Below are positions 1 through 8,461 of a stretch of DNA of 64,000 bases, piece by piece. The translations under genes were made by a program, and so were the position numbers. The notes beneath the pieces are model-generated. The model was given only the letters and a program-made list of their open reading frames with translations. It was not told the origin of the DNA and searched no databases. The DNA comes from BNXB01 sp031556375. Lineage in GTDB: Bacteria > Bacteroidota > Bacteroidia > Bacteroidales > Azobacteroidaceae. Within the stretch, counting starts at the first letter, position 1. Each line of letters opens with the position of its first letter. The stretch lies in contig JAVBTA010000034.1 of NCBI GenBank assembly GCA_031556375.1, positions 1 through 64,000 on the forward strand. Reading direction: 5' to 3'.

Positions 1-1
1 T

Positions 2-184
2 GAAAGTTTGATAAGAAGGCAAGGCTGGAAACCAGGAGAAAAGATACTCTTGTGCAAAAGAATGTATATCTTTGACCTGGAAATATTTTTGACAATGACC
101 TGCAAACAGGTAGATTGTCATTATTTCCTGATCAGTGAATACGGGTTTGGAATTATTGCTGTATCTTTGGCAATAAAACCTTAA
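2..184 (+). CDS. possible 3' end of a gene entering from the left edge
   Basis: The second frame is open from the window edge for 60 codons and ends with TAA at 182-184. The encoded tail is hydrophobic near its end and contains three cysteines. I do not recognise a family. In sequence this AT-rich, 60 open codons are suggestive but not proof of a gene. The start lies outside the window, so neither length nor domains can be judged. Confidence 0.3.
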   Translation, partial: ESLIRRQGWKPGEKILLCKRMYIFDLEIFLTMTCKQVDCHYFLISEYGFGIIAVSLAIKP

Positions 185-510
185 TTCTGAATCATATAAA
201 TCACAGACATACATATAAATCTTAATTAGCATAAGTTCTTTTCTCTTGGGAATCATAGCATAGAAAATAACGGGAATTATTCTTCTAAGTTAATGATTCC
301 TAGGGGATTGAACAAATTTTACGCACTTATTTTATTGATAATAAACATTTTAACACAAGCGAATCTTAGAAATTTTCAATTACTGATTCGCATTATTAAT
401 TTAAAAATAATTTAAAATTTATTATTAACATTTATTAACCATATGTTTTTGTTCTTTATATTTTAAAGTTGTTGTTTTGTGATGTTATATAAATTTTAAA
501 AAATACAATT
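185..510. other. gene-free stretch upstream of the small peptide gene
   Basis: About 325 bases without a convincing gene. It holds the hairpin at 249-300 and then very AT-rich DNA up to the peptide gene at 511. No clear TAnnTTTG promoter element could be fixed. The stretch probably contains the end of the previous transcript and the promoter of the peptide gene. Confidence 0.5.
249..300. other. nested inverted repeat (structured RNA or terminator candidate)
   Basis: GGAATCAT (249-256) pairs with ATGATTCC (293-300). Inside it, TAGAAAATAA (261-270) pairs with TTATT-c-TTCTA (277-287), with one bulged base and the six-base loop CGGGAA. This gives about 18 pairs in 52 bases with an internal loop. 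No T-run follows on the plus strand, so it is not a classic intrinsic terminator. It could be a processed 3' end of the upstream gene or a structured leader. Confidence 0.4.
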
Positions 511-723
511 ATGAAAGCCAGATTATTAATTTTAGTAGTTTTATTAGTTTCTGCAGTTAATATTACAAAAGCTAATGAAGAAGGAAGTTGGACTACTTAT
601 ACAATTTGTTGTGGAAGTATTCAGGACAAATGTATGTCAGGTAAAATTTTTATTCCATATGCGACACAAGATGAAATAACTGATGCTATATGTGATATCG
701 GTGCAGAATTTTGTAATAATTAA
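511..723 (+). CDS. small secreted Cys-rich peptide, 70 aa
   Basis: I do not recognise a family. The first 21 residues form a typical signal peptide: MKAR, a run of Leu/Val/Ile, then TKA as a cleavage site. The mature part would be about 49 residues with five cysteines, at 33, 34, 41, 61 and 68, in a CC-x6-C-x19-C-x6-C pattern that suggests disulfides after export. The net charge is acidic. A very strong terminator follows directly, so this is a single-gene transcript. The next two genes encode a GLPGLI protein and an outer-membrane barrel, so the peptide may be their substrate or partner; this is inference from position. The low GC matches the two following genes. Confidence 0.6.
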   Translation: MKARLLILVVLLVSAVNITKANEEGSWTTYTICCGSIQDKCMSGKIFIPYATQDEITDAICDIGAEFCNN

Positions 724-735
724 ATTAATATTTGA

Positions 736-797
736 GGGTTTATAAGTGAAATACATATTATGAATTAATATGTATTTCACTTATAAACCCTTTTTTT
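736..797 (+). terminator. perfect 25-bp hairpin terminator after the peptide gene
   Basis: Bases 736-760 and 766-790 are perfect reverse complements, with the five-base loop TGAAT (761-765), and T7 follows at 791-797. The stem is far longer than a normal intrinsic terminator. It separates the peptide gene from the GLPGLI gene starting at 814. Confidence 0.85.
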
Positions 798-813
798 GAT
801 TAACTGTTTTATT

Positions 814-1668
814 ATGAAAAAAACGGAATTTTTTATAGTGCTATTTTTTTTATTTTTTTCGTTAACATGTAGTTCTCAAACAATAACGATATCAGGATTA
901 GAATCTTCATCTAAGGTTAGTCCATTAGATACATTGAACTATGCGATTATTCGGTGTCAATATGTTCAGAGGATTATGCAAGACACTCTTAATCCGTCGG
1001 TCAAGACAACAGATAGAATGTTATTACAAGTAGGGAATAAGATCTCTAAGTTTTTTAATTATGATAGATATCTTTCTGATTCTATTAAAAGGGTTCAATT
1101 ATTGAGTGGTCTTTCTGTGAATGAGGTTCTTAGTTCAGAAAAGAATAGATCAAGAGGAAAAATAAATTATCAAATATTTAAAAACTATCCGGTAAAAAAG
1201 AATACTTATGTTGAAAATATATTTGTAGATTATTTTTCTTATGAAGAAGATGTTAAAATTCCCAATTGGAAGCTGTTGCCTGATACAATGACTATTATGG
1301 GATATCTGTGTAAGAAAGCTACTTGTAAATTTTATTGTAGGGAATATACGGTTTGGTATGCCCCAGAAATAGCAATAAGTGAAGGTCCTTGGAAATTTTC
1401 GGGATTACCAGGCTTGATATTGAAAGTATCGGATAGTAAAGAGCATGTGCAATTTGAGATGGTAACAATTGAAAAAGTCAAATGGACAGATCCGATTACA
1501 TTCACGTTAAGAAGCCGTTTGCAAAAAACCACTAAATCCAAATTCAATAGCGTATATGCTGATTACATGAAAAATCCGATGGCTACAATTCAACAATATG
1601 CTACTTTTGATAAAGGTAACCCTGATATCAAAAGTAAGCCATATAATCCGATAGAACTTTGCGAATAA
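814..1668 (+). CDS. GLPGLI family secreted protein
   Basis: A 284-residue exported protein of the Bacteroidota GLPGLI family, named after a short conserved motif that is present here in the middle of the protein as GLPGLIL after a GPWKFS segment. The N-terminus is a signal peptide (MKKTEFF followed by a Phe/Leu run ending near SSQ). I chose the ATG at 814; an in-frame TTG at 796 would sit in the T-run of the preceding terminator. The family's function is not known. Its 3' end overlaps the start of the outer-membrane barrel gene by 10 bases, so the two are co-translated and probably act together at the outer membrane. Confidence 0.85.
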   Translation: MKKTEFFIVLFFLFFSLTCSSQTITISGLESSSKVSPLDTLNYAIIRCQYVQRIMQDTLNPSVKTTDRMLLQVGNKISKFFNYDRYLSDSIKRVQLLSGLSVNEVLSSEKNRSRGKINYQIFKNYPVKKNTYVENIFVDYFSYEEDVKIPNWKLLPDTMTIMGYLCKKATCKFYCREYTVWYAPEIAISEGPWKFSGLPGLILKVSDSKEHVQFEMVTIEKVKWTDPITFTLRSRLQKTTKSKFNSVYADYMKNPMATIQQYATFDKGNPDIKSKPYNPIELCE

Positions 1669-4283
1669 AAATCACTCTATTATTGATTTTTTTAATTGCC
1701 GTTACATCATTTCTTTCGGCACAGACTCTTATTGAAGGAACTGTTATTAATAAATCGAATAAAAATCCGATTGAAGATGTAATTGTAACTGCCGAAAATA
1801 AGGATGGAACAATAAATTATTCATTTGGACTGACAGATAAATATGGCAAATTTAGACTTCAATTTTCCTCTGAAGAAGATTCTGTGTTTTTTCATTTTTC
1901 TTTATTAGGCTATGAAAATAAACGACTTACGATTCCAAATAAAAGTACAAAACTAGATATTGGATTGGAATCAAAGGATTTTCAGTTAAAAGAAGTTCGT
2001 ATTAAACCTCCTGATATTTCTATGCGTGAAGATACCCTGAATTTTCGGGTTGATGCTTTTGTCAGAGAGCAGGATCGAAGTATTGGAGATATTATAAAAC
2101 GTTTGCCGGGAGTTGAGATGACTGCAGGAGGGACGATCAAATACAATGGAGAGAATATCAATAATTACTATATTGAGGGGTTAAATTTGTTGGGAAGCAG
2201 ATACTCAATAGCCAATAAGAATATCTCTCCAAAAGATATCGTTAATATACAGGTTATTGAAAATCATCAACCAGTAAATGCGTTGAAAGATATTGTTTCT
2301 TCGCAACAGGCGGCAATAAATCTTCAACTGAGAAATAATAAAATTGCTAAACCCACAGGCAATGTAGAGGTCGGAAGTGGGTTTTATCCAATACTCTGGA
2401 ATTTCAATGCTTTCGCAATGAATATCGCAAAAAAAAATCAAACGATTGTTACATATAAAACTAACAATGCAGGAAAGGATATTGCATCCGAATTGAATTC
2501 ACACGTACTAACAATGAATAATGGTATCGTTTCAGAAAATACATCACTATCTGGTAATTTGGTTCGGGAACCTTACTTAAGTTCTCCGCCAACCACAGAG
2601 GAAAGGTATTTATTCAATAAAACTCATATCCTAAGTATAAATCATTTGAAAAAGACAAGTAATGATTCTCAGTTACGGTTGAATATCAATTATCTGAATG
2701 ATGATCAACAGCAAAAACTACGAAGTATAAGTACTTATTACTTTGCTTTGTCGGATAGTACTTTGGTTATTGATGAATCAAATATTCTGGATCGCTATAC
2801 CAATCAGGTTGAAGCTGAATTGAATTATACTCTTAATTCTAGAAAATATTATATGAATGATGCCTTAAAGTTCAGTGGTGTGTGGAATTCGTCTCATTCG
2901 TCAGTATTTGGAGCAAATAATGTGAATCAGCAATTCAAGACCCCATTGTTTCATATACAAAATGACTGGAGCATCATTAAAATTATTCAATCGAAAATAG
3001 TGGAGTTTTCATCTTTTGTTCGTTATTCAAAACTGCCCCAGCAGTTAGCTGTAAAAACGGATCCTATTTCCGGAGAAGTAATCCAGGATGCAAATTTGAG
3101 TAATTTATACACTTCTAATTCAGCTTCTTACGGATTTTTATGGAGAAATTCAAGTCTTAGATTTGATCTTAATTTACAGGCTTATTTGGATGATTTGAGT
3201 TCATCGATAGAAAATTTGCCATTGTCTGTAGACTCCGAAAATCGTATTAAAACAGATAAGTGGATTTATAAATTTACTCCCAAGTATAGCTATAAACCTT
3301 TGAATAAATTAGATATTAATTTATCATTACCCGTCTTGTACACTACACTTAGAACCCATGATTTAAAACGAAGTGCAAATCAAAATTTTGATTTTTTATT
3401 TGTAAATCCTTCTGTTTTAATTTTTTATAGATGGAATCAGTCGTTAAATTCCAGTTTGTCGTATAACTATAACAATTACATTGGAGATGTGATGGATTTT
3501 ACAAGTTCTTATATTATGACTAATTATCGAAGTTTTCATCGAGGAAGTGGTATCTTATCAAGAAGGACGAGTCGGTCGTATAATCTGAGAACATCGTATC
3601 GTAATGTGATAGAGGGTTTATTTATGAATGTAGGGATAGGGCGCAGAGAAACAAAATCGAATTTATTAAGTAAAACGGATTTTATAGACGTTTACTCTCT
3701 ATCAACAGCTATAGTATCGCCTAGCAATAGTGATTCTTGGTTTATAAATGGAAATATTGGTAAATATGTTAGTTCATTACTAACAACCTTTTCTATTACT
3801 TCTACATATAATTATATGTCTTCACAGCAGATCCAACAAGGAGAAGAACTTGTATGGACTAATAAGATAATATCGTTATTGCCTAAAATAGATACAAAAA
3901 TAAGTGATGAGTTGAATATTTCATATTCTCTTAATTATAGTAATATTAAGACATCTGTTAAGTTTTCTGAGAAAGAAAACCCATCAATAAACCAATGGCG
4001 TCATTTTTTAACGATCAATGCCATTCCCTCAAAACAATGGAGGGTAAAGGGGAGCCTGGAGTATTATCGTAGTCAGTTAACGACAGATTTATATACGAAT
4101 TTATTTTTTATGGATCTAGGGATTAGCTATAAAACAAAAAGTGTAGATTATTCATTAGATTGGAGTAATATTTTTGACCAAAAAACGTATTCCTATGTCC
4201 AATATAATGGTCCTAATACAGTTGCAACTAAATATGATTTACGACCTATGAATTTTTTATTCAGTGTTTCGTTCCGATACTAA
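1659..4283 (+). CDS. outer-membrane barrel, TonB-dependent-receptor type with CarboxypepD-like domain
   Basis: An 874-residue outer-membrane protein. Residues 1-21 are a signal peptide ending in SAQ. About 22-110 form a carboxypeptidase-regulatory-like beta sandwich. About 125-220 are a plug-like segment (DIIKRLPGVEM, then NYYIEGLNLLG). The rest is a Tyr/Ser/Asn-rich beta barrel ending in SFRY, the aromatic C-terminus expected for BAM insertion. The start appears to be TTG at 1659, inside the 3' end of the GLPGLI gene; no ATG nearby would keep the signal peptide. The substrate is unknown. It is convergent with lipB, only 4 bases away. Confidence 0.8.
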   Translation: MRIKITLLLIFLIAVTSFLSAQTLIEGTVINKSNKNPIEDVIVTAENKDGTINYSFGLTDKYGKFRLQFSSEEDSVFFHFSLLGYENKRLTIPNKSTKLDIGLESKDFQLKEVRIKPPDISMREDTLNFRVDAFVREQDRSIGDIIKRLPGVEMTAGGTIKYNGENINNYYIEGLNLLGSRYSIANKNISPKDIVNIQVIENHQPVNALKDIVSSQQAAINLQLRNNKIAKPTGNVEVGSGFYPILWNFNAFAMNIAKKNQTIVTYKTNNAGKDIASELNSHVLTMNNGIVSENTSLSGNLVREPYLSSPPTTEERYLFNKTHILSINHLKKTSNDSQLRLNINYLNDDQQQKLRSISTYYFALSDSTLVIDESNILDRYTNQVEAELNYTLNSRKYYMNDALKFSGVWNSSHSSVFGANNVNQQFKTPLFHIQNDWSIIKIIQSKIVEFSSFVRYSKLPQQLAVKTDPISGEVIQDANLSNLYTSNSASYGFLWRNSSLRFDLNLQAYLDDLSSSIENLPLSVDSENRIKTDKWIYKFTPKYSYKPLNKLDINLSLPVLYTTLRTHDLKRSANQNFDFLFVNPSVLIFYRWNQSLNSSLSYNYNNYIGDVMDFTSSYIMTNYRSFHRGSGILSRRTSRSYNLRTSYRNVIEGLFMNVGIGRRETKSNLLSKTDFIDVYSLSTAIVSPSNSDSWFINGNIGKYVSSLLTTFSITSTYNYMSSQQIQQGEELVWTNKIISLLPKIDTKISDELNISYSLNYSNIKTSVKFSEKENPSINQWRHFLTINAIPSKQWRVKGSLEYYRSQLTTDLYTNLFFMDLGISYKTKSVDYSLDWSNIFDQKTYSYVQYNGPNTVATKYDLRPMNFLFSVSFRY

Positions 4284-4287
4284 TGTT

Positions 4288-4956
4288 TTACTGAAAATAT
4301 TCTAAAAATAGTTTCAATAATTTTTCTTTTACCTCTTCAAAGTCAACATCTTTTTGCAATTCTACTGCCATTGAAGTAACACCTTTGTCAATAAATCCAC
4401 AAGGATTAATTAGCTGAAAATAAGATAAATCGGTGTTGATATTCAACGCAAAACCGTGCATAGTTACATATCGGCTGCTTCTGACCCCGATAGCGCAGAT
4501 TTTTCTTGTTTTTCCGGGTTTATCCGTATCGATCCAGACTCCGGTGGCGCCTTCGAGACGTTCGCTTTTGATATCGTAAGTTTCCAGTAACTTAATGATA
4601 CATTCTTCCATCCGGAAAATGTAGTCTTTTAAGCCCAGTTTGAAACTTTCCAGGTCAAATATCGGATAACCAACTAATTGTCCCTGTCCGTGATAGGTGA
4701 TATCGCCACCACGGTCTACATGGAATAGTTCAACCTGTTTTTCTTTCAGCATTTGTTCTGAGAACAACAAGTTTGAAAATAAACCGTTTTTACCGATTGT
4801 GATAACATGAGGATGTTCACAAAAGATAAGGGTATTTTCCGGCTTTTCTCCCTGATTCTTTTTCAGGATTGTATTTTCAAAAAGGGCTTTCTGTTTTTCA
4901 TAAGCCTCAGAGTAGGAGGTTAGTCCCCAGTCTGCATAACTTATCACACTTTCCAT
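4288..4956 (-). CDS. lipB: octanoyltransferase LipB
   Basis: Moves the octanoyl group from octanoyl-ACP to lipoyl-domain lysines, the first step of lipoate synthesis in the cytoplasm. The 222 residues carry the signature RGGDITYHGQGQ (82-93), the catalytic lysine of the KICAIG motif (K152) and the catalytic cysteine in NPCGF (C186). The start overlaps the end of mtgA by 13 bases, making lipB the last gene of an rsmE-mtgA-lipB operon. No lipA is visible in the window. Confidence 0.95.
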   Translation of the reverse strand: MESVISYADWGLTSYSEAYEKQKALFENTILKKNQGEKPENTLIFCEHPHVITIGKNGLFSNLLFSEQMLKEKQVELFHVDRGGDITYHGQGQLVGYPIFDLESFKLGLKDYIFRMEECIIKLLETYDIKSERLEGATGVWIDTDKPGKTRKICAIGVRSSRYVTMHGFALNINTDLSYFQLINPCGFIDKGVTSMAVELQKDVDFEEVKEKLLKLFLEYFQ

Positions 4957-5696
4957 TTCTTTGATTTGCTTTTAGATGGTTGGTCTTTTTTCTTTTCATC
5001 CGATTTTCCGAAATCCACCTTGATTATTTTCTTCATCAAAGACTGGATTTTAGCTTGTCTCTTAAGCATATACGGACTGGGATTGGCTGAGTTGAACCGG
5101 ATCGGATTTGGTAAAGTGGCTGCAATCAGAGCTGCTTCTCCCTCCGACAGTTTGATAGCATGCTTCTTGAAATGAGCGAGGGCAACAGCTTCTGCTCCAA
5201 AAATACCATTACCCATTTCGATTGAGTTCAGGTAGACTTCCATAATACGTTCTTTACCCCAGACGAATTCGATAAGTATAGTGAAATAGGCCTCCAGGCC
5301 TTTTCTGAAAAAGCCTCCACCATTCCAGAGGAATACATTTTTTGCTGTTTGTTGGGAAATGGTGCTCGCTCCACGGAGTTTTTTCCCTTTTGATGCATCT
5401 TCTTGTGCGATTTCAATCTGTTGAAAATCGAAACCGTTATGAGCTAAAAATAAATTATCTTCCGAAGCAACTACAGCTTGTACAAGGTTTTGTGAAATTC
5501 TGGACAAGGGAACCCATTTATGACTGATATGAACCTTCTTGTTATCGACCATTTGCTCTACAGAACGTATTACCATCAAAGGAGTAAACGGAACCGGAAC
5601 CCATTTATATAAGATGACAAAAAACAGGCTTAACAGAAAAAGTACCAGGAAGATATTCCTGATCCAGATAGCTATTTTTTTTAATACCGATTTCAT
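4944..5696 (-). CDS. mtgA: monofunctional peptidoglycan glycosyltransferase MtgA
   Basis: Polymerises lipid II into glycan strands at the periplasmic face of the inner membrane (GT51 family). The 250 residues start with one membrane anchor (about 12-34). Then come the GT51 motifs: the catalytic-Glu region ASEDNLFLAHNGFD, GASTISQQTAKN, and the VYLNSIEMGNGIFG region. There is no transpeptidase domain. The last 20 residues are a Lys/Ser-rich tail. The start codon directly follows the rsmE stop with no gap, and the end overlaps lipB, so the three genes are transcribed together. Confidence 0.93.
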   Translation of the reverse strand: MKSVLKKIAIWIRNIFLVLFLLSLFFVILYKWVPVPFTPLMVIRSVEQMVDNKKVHISHKWVPLSRISQNLVQAVVASEDNLFLAHNGFDFQQIEIAQEDASKGKKLRGASTISQQTAKNVFLWNGGGFFRKGLEAYFTILIEFVWGKERIMEVYLNSIEMGNGIFGAEAVALAHFKKHAIKLSEGEAALIAATLPNPIRFNSANPSPYMLKRQAKIQSLMKKIIKVDFGKSDEKKKDQPSKSKSKKWKV

Positions 5697-6404
5697 TTAC
5701 TTATTAAGTTGATTGACTGTATGAATTGTCTGGCAGGCTACCAGTGCCGCTGTTTCTGTTCTTAGTCTGCTTTCTCCTAAGGAAATAGATTTAAATCCGT
5801 TTTTCAGAGCCATAGCGACTTCTTCTTCGCTGAAATCGCCTTCCGGTCCGATCAGGATCAGAGCGTCATTACCGGGTTTATAAGACTTACAAAGCAACTC
5901 TTTTTCTCCCGGATAACAATGAGCTATAAATTTTTGTTCAGGACAGTTTTGAGAAATAATCTTTTTGAAATCCGTCATGTCCTGTAATTCAGGTAAAGTT
6001 GCTTTCATTGATTGTTTCATGGCTGAGACTGTAATTTTTTCAATCCTTGAAAGCTTAATGTCCTTTCTTTCAGAATACCTGCACTTAAGAAAATCAATTT
6101 TATTGATCCCAATTTCCGTTGCTTTCTCTACAAACCATTCTGTCCGGTCGATATTTTTGGTGGGAGCCAGTGCAATTTCAATTTTGCAATTCCAGGATGA
6201 AACTTCCGGGATGGTTTTTGTAATCTCTACTTTGCAATGTTTCGGATCAGCCAGAGTGATAACGGCATCATAAAAATACCCTTTTCCGTCTGTCAGCCTG
6301 ATTGTATCCCCTTCTTTCAAACGCAATACCCTGATACAATGCTGTGCTTCCTGTTCCGGAAGCTCATTTGTTTGCAATATATTGGGAGTATAAAAGAAGT
6401 GCAT
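5697..6404 (-). CDS. rsmE: 16S rRNA (uracil-1498-N3)-methyltransferase RsmE
   Basis: A SPOUT-fold methyltransferase that modifies U1498 of 16S rRNA with S-adenosylmethionine. The 235 residues have an N-terminal PUA-like RNA-binding part (about 1-70) and a C-terminal knotted domain with the motifs LIGPEGDF, SLGESRLRTETA and ACQTI that form the SAM pocket. It is the first gene of the rsmE-mtgA-lipB operon. A Bacteroidota -7 element lies about 20 bases upstream of the start. Confidence 0.93.
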   Translation of the reverse strand: MHFFYTPNILQTNELPEQEAQHCIRVLRLKEGDTIRLTDGKGYFYDAVITLADPKHCKVEITKTIPEVSSWNCKIEIALAPTKNIDRTEWFVEKATEIGINKIDFLKCRYSERKDIKLSRIEKITVSAMKQSMKATLPELQDMTDFKKIISQNCPEQKFIAHCYPGEKELLCKSYKPGNDALILIGPEGDFSEEEVAMALKNGFKSISLGESRLRTETAALVACQTIHTVNQLNK

Positions 6405-6421
6405 TCTTATTTAATTTGTTG

Positions 6422-6429
6422 CAAAGGTA
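6422..6429 (-). promoter_or_regulatory. -7 element of the rsmE operon
   Basis: On the minus strand the bases read TACCTTTG, an exact TAnnTTTG match, about 18 bases before the rsmE start codon. No clear -33 TTTG was found at the usual distance. The predicted leader is only about 10 bases. Confidence 0.5.
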
Positions 6430-6445
6430 GAAAATTTATTTTTCT

Positions 6446-6505
6446 AAACACGAAGGCACGAAGATACAAAGTTCATTTTCTATGTGCCTTTGTGCCTTCG
6501 TGTTT
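6446..6505. repeat. imperfect palindrome of the CTTCGTG type between convergent-side genes
   Basis: AAACACGAAGGCAC (6446-6459) is the exact reverse complement of 6492-6505, and pairing continues imperfectly inward through an AAG-rich segment. Similar palindromes built from TGCCTTCGTG are, from general knowledge, common as dispersed elements in Bacteroidota genomes. It occupies nearly all of the gap between htpG's end and the rsmE promoter and could stop htpG transcripts. Confidence 0.6.
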
Positions 6506-6509
6506 AATA

Positions 6510-8360
6510 TCATATCAACGAAATGCTTCTTTTGATGAAGTCGTTTAGGGCTTCTCCTCTTAGCATGTTATTTGACAATAATGCCAGATCGACTAATTGA
6601 CGGAGAGCATCTTTTGACCCATCCTTATCATTTTGTATCTTTTGTACTACCGGACTGTCAAGATTGACGATCATATTGTATGAATCCGGCATTTCTCCGT
6701 AGAAATTCATACCGCCCTGCATTTCAGCCATTTCCTTCATCCGGCGCATAAATTCGCTTTGTGTAATAGTAACAGGATTACCATGTTCGCCCAAATGTTC
6801 AAAACCTACGATGAAATCGACTTTTTCCATTGGAGGTATTGCTGATTTGAAGGTCTCAACAAGAGCATCGGTTTCTTCTTTGGATAATTTAACCTCTTGA
6901 GTATCGCCTTTTTGAATGAGTTTGTCGATAACATCGCTATCGACACGTACAAAGCGACTTTTTTCGAGCTTCTGCTCTAGTTTACCGACAAAATGCGCAT
7001 CCAGTTGTCCATCCATCAGCAGTACATCATATCCTTTATTTTTTGCCGATTCAATATAAGAATATTGTGATGTCTTGTTGTTGGAATACAGGTAAATAAG
7101 GTTTCCATCTTTATCCGTTTGGTTATCGCTGATAAGAGTTTTGTATTCATCCAGAGTGAAAGTTTTATTGTCAATATTTTTCAATAAAGTGAATTTTTCA
7201 GCTCTTTCGTAGAATTTATCATCACTCAACATTCCGTATTCAATGAATATCTTTAGACTATCCCATTTTTCTTCGAATTGAGGACGGTCGTTCTTAAAGA
7301 TTTCTTCCAGACGGTCTGCCACTTTCTTGGTGATATGGTTGGAAATTTTCTTCACGTTGCTGTCGCTTTGCAGATAGGAGCGGGATACGTTCAACGGAAT
7401 ATCCGGAGAGTCTATGACACCATGTAAAAGAGTCAGGAACTCAGGAACAATACCTTCTACCGAATCGGTGACGTATACTTGGTTGCAATATAGTTGGATT
7501 TTATTGCGTTGCAGTTCCAGATTACTCTTAATTTTAGGGAAATAAAGTATTCCTGTCAGATTGAAAGGATAATCTACATTCAGATGGATCCAGAACAAAG
7601 GCTCATCACTGAACGGATATAGATCCTGATAGAATTTCTTGTAATCTTCTTCTTTTAACTCTGCCGGTTTACGGGTCCAAAGAGGATTTGTGTCGTTGAT
7701 TACGTTATCTTCTTCTGTTTCAACTGACTTTCCATCTTTCCATTCGGATTTTTTTCCGAAAACAACCGGAACAGGTAAGAAACGGCAATATTTTTTTAAT
7801 AATCCTTCAACTCTTGATTTTTCGAGGAATTCCTTGCTTTCATCATCGATATAAAGGATGATGTCTGTACCACGGTCCTCTTTTGAGGTTTCTTCCATGC
7901 TATATTCCGGAGAACCGTCGCAACTCCATTTCATTGCAGGGGCATCTTTGTGCGACTTGGTAATGATTTCTACTTTTTTAGAAACCATAAATGCAGAGTA
8001 GAAACCTAAACCGAAATGTCCGATGATGGCATTGGCATCGTTCTTATATTTATCCAGAAAATCATTAGCGCTTGAAAAAGCAATCTGATTGATATATTTT
8101 TCAATTTCTTCTGCAGTCAGACCAATTCCACGATCAGAAATAGTAATTGTTTCTTTATCTAATTTGACGCGTACACTCAAATCTCCTAATTCACCGTTGA
8201 ATTCACCGACAGCAGCCAATGTTTTTAATTTTTGTGTGGCATCTACTGCATTAGAAACCAATTCACGAAGAAAAATTTCGTGATCACTGTAAAGAAATTT
8301 TTTGATAATCGGAAAGATATTTTCCGTAGTAACTCCAATATGACCTTTTTGTGTACTCAT
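6510..8360 (-). CDS. htpG: molecular chaperone HtpG (Hsp90)
   Basis: A cytosolic Hsp90 ATPase chaperone of 616 residues. The N-terminal GHKL ATP site is visible (ELVSNAVDA, SDRGIGLTAEE, GHFGLGFYSAF), then the middle domain with the FPKIKSNL and NVSRSYLQ segments and a C-terminal dimerisation domain. The reading frame extends 26 codons further upstream, but that part would overlap the clpC terminator and does not look like Hsp90. I therefore start at the ATG at 8358-8360 (MSTQKGHIG). Confidence 0.95.
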   Translation of the reverse strand: MSTQKGHIGVTTENIFPIIKKFLYSDHEIFLRELVSNAVDATQKLKTLAAVGEFNGELGDLSVRVKLDKETITISDRGIGLTAEEIEKYINQIAFSSANDFLDKYKNDANAIIGHFGLGFYSAFMVSKKVEIITKSHKDAPAMKWSCDGSPEYSMEETSKEDRGTDIILYIDDESKEFLEKSRVEGLLKKYCRFLPVPVVFGKKSEWKDGKSVETEEDNVINDTNPLWTRKPAELKEEDYKKFYQDLYPFSDEPLFWIHLNVDYPFNLTGILYFPKIKSNLELQRNKIQLYCNQVYVTDSVEGIVPEFLTLLHGVIDSPDIPLNVSRSYLQSDSNVKKISNHITKKVADRLEEIFKNDRPQFEEKWDSLKIFIEYGMLSDDKFYERAEKFTLLKNIDNKTFTLDEYKTLISDNQTDKDGNLIYLYSNNKTSQYSYIESAKNKGYDVLLMDGQLDAHFVGKLEQKLEKSRFVRVDSDVIDKLIQKGDTQEVKLSKEETDALVETFKSAIPPMEKVDFIVGFEHLGEHGNPVTITQSEFMRRMKEMAEMQGGMNFYGEMPDSYNMIVNLDSPVVQKIQNDKDGSKDALRQLVDLALLSNNMLRGEALNDFIKRSISLI

Positions 8361-8406
8361 AGATTTTATATTTTTTGTTTTATTAATATTATGGTAAATG
8401 TTACTC

Positions 8407-8437
8407 AAAAAAAATGCCAGTCCGGAATGGACTGACA
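8407..8437 (-). terminator. intrinsic terminator of clpC
   Basis: A nine-pair stem (8415-8423 with 8429-8437, one pair being G-T on the minus strand), a five-base loop, then eight Ts on the minus strand (8407-8414). It sits just after clpC and before htpG, so htpG needs its own promoter in 8361-8406. I found no clear TAnnTTTG there. Confidence 0.8.
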
Positions 8438-8461
8438 TTTTGTCTTATTTTCAATTTTAGT

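Noticed and set aside
796..813. TTG start of the GLPGLI gene
   Set aside because: It lies in the T-run of the terminator and would spoil the signal peptide.
8361..8438. 26-residue N-terminal extension of HtpG
   Set aside because: It overlaps the clpC terminator and is unlike Hsp90; the ATG at 8358-8360 gives the family start.
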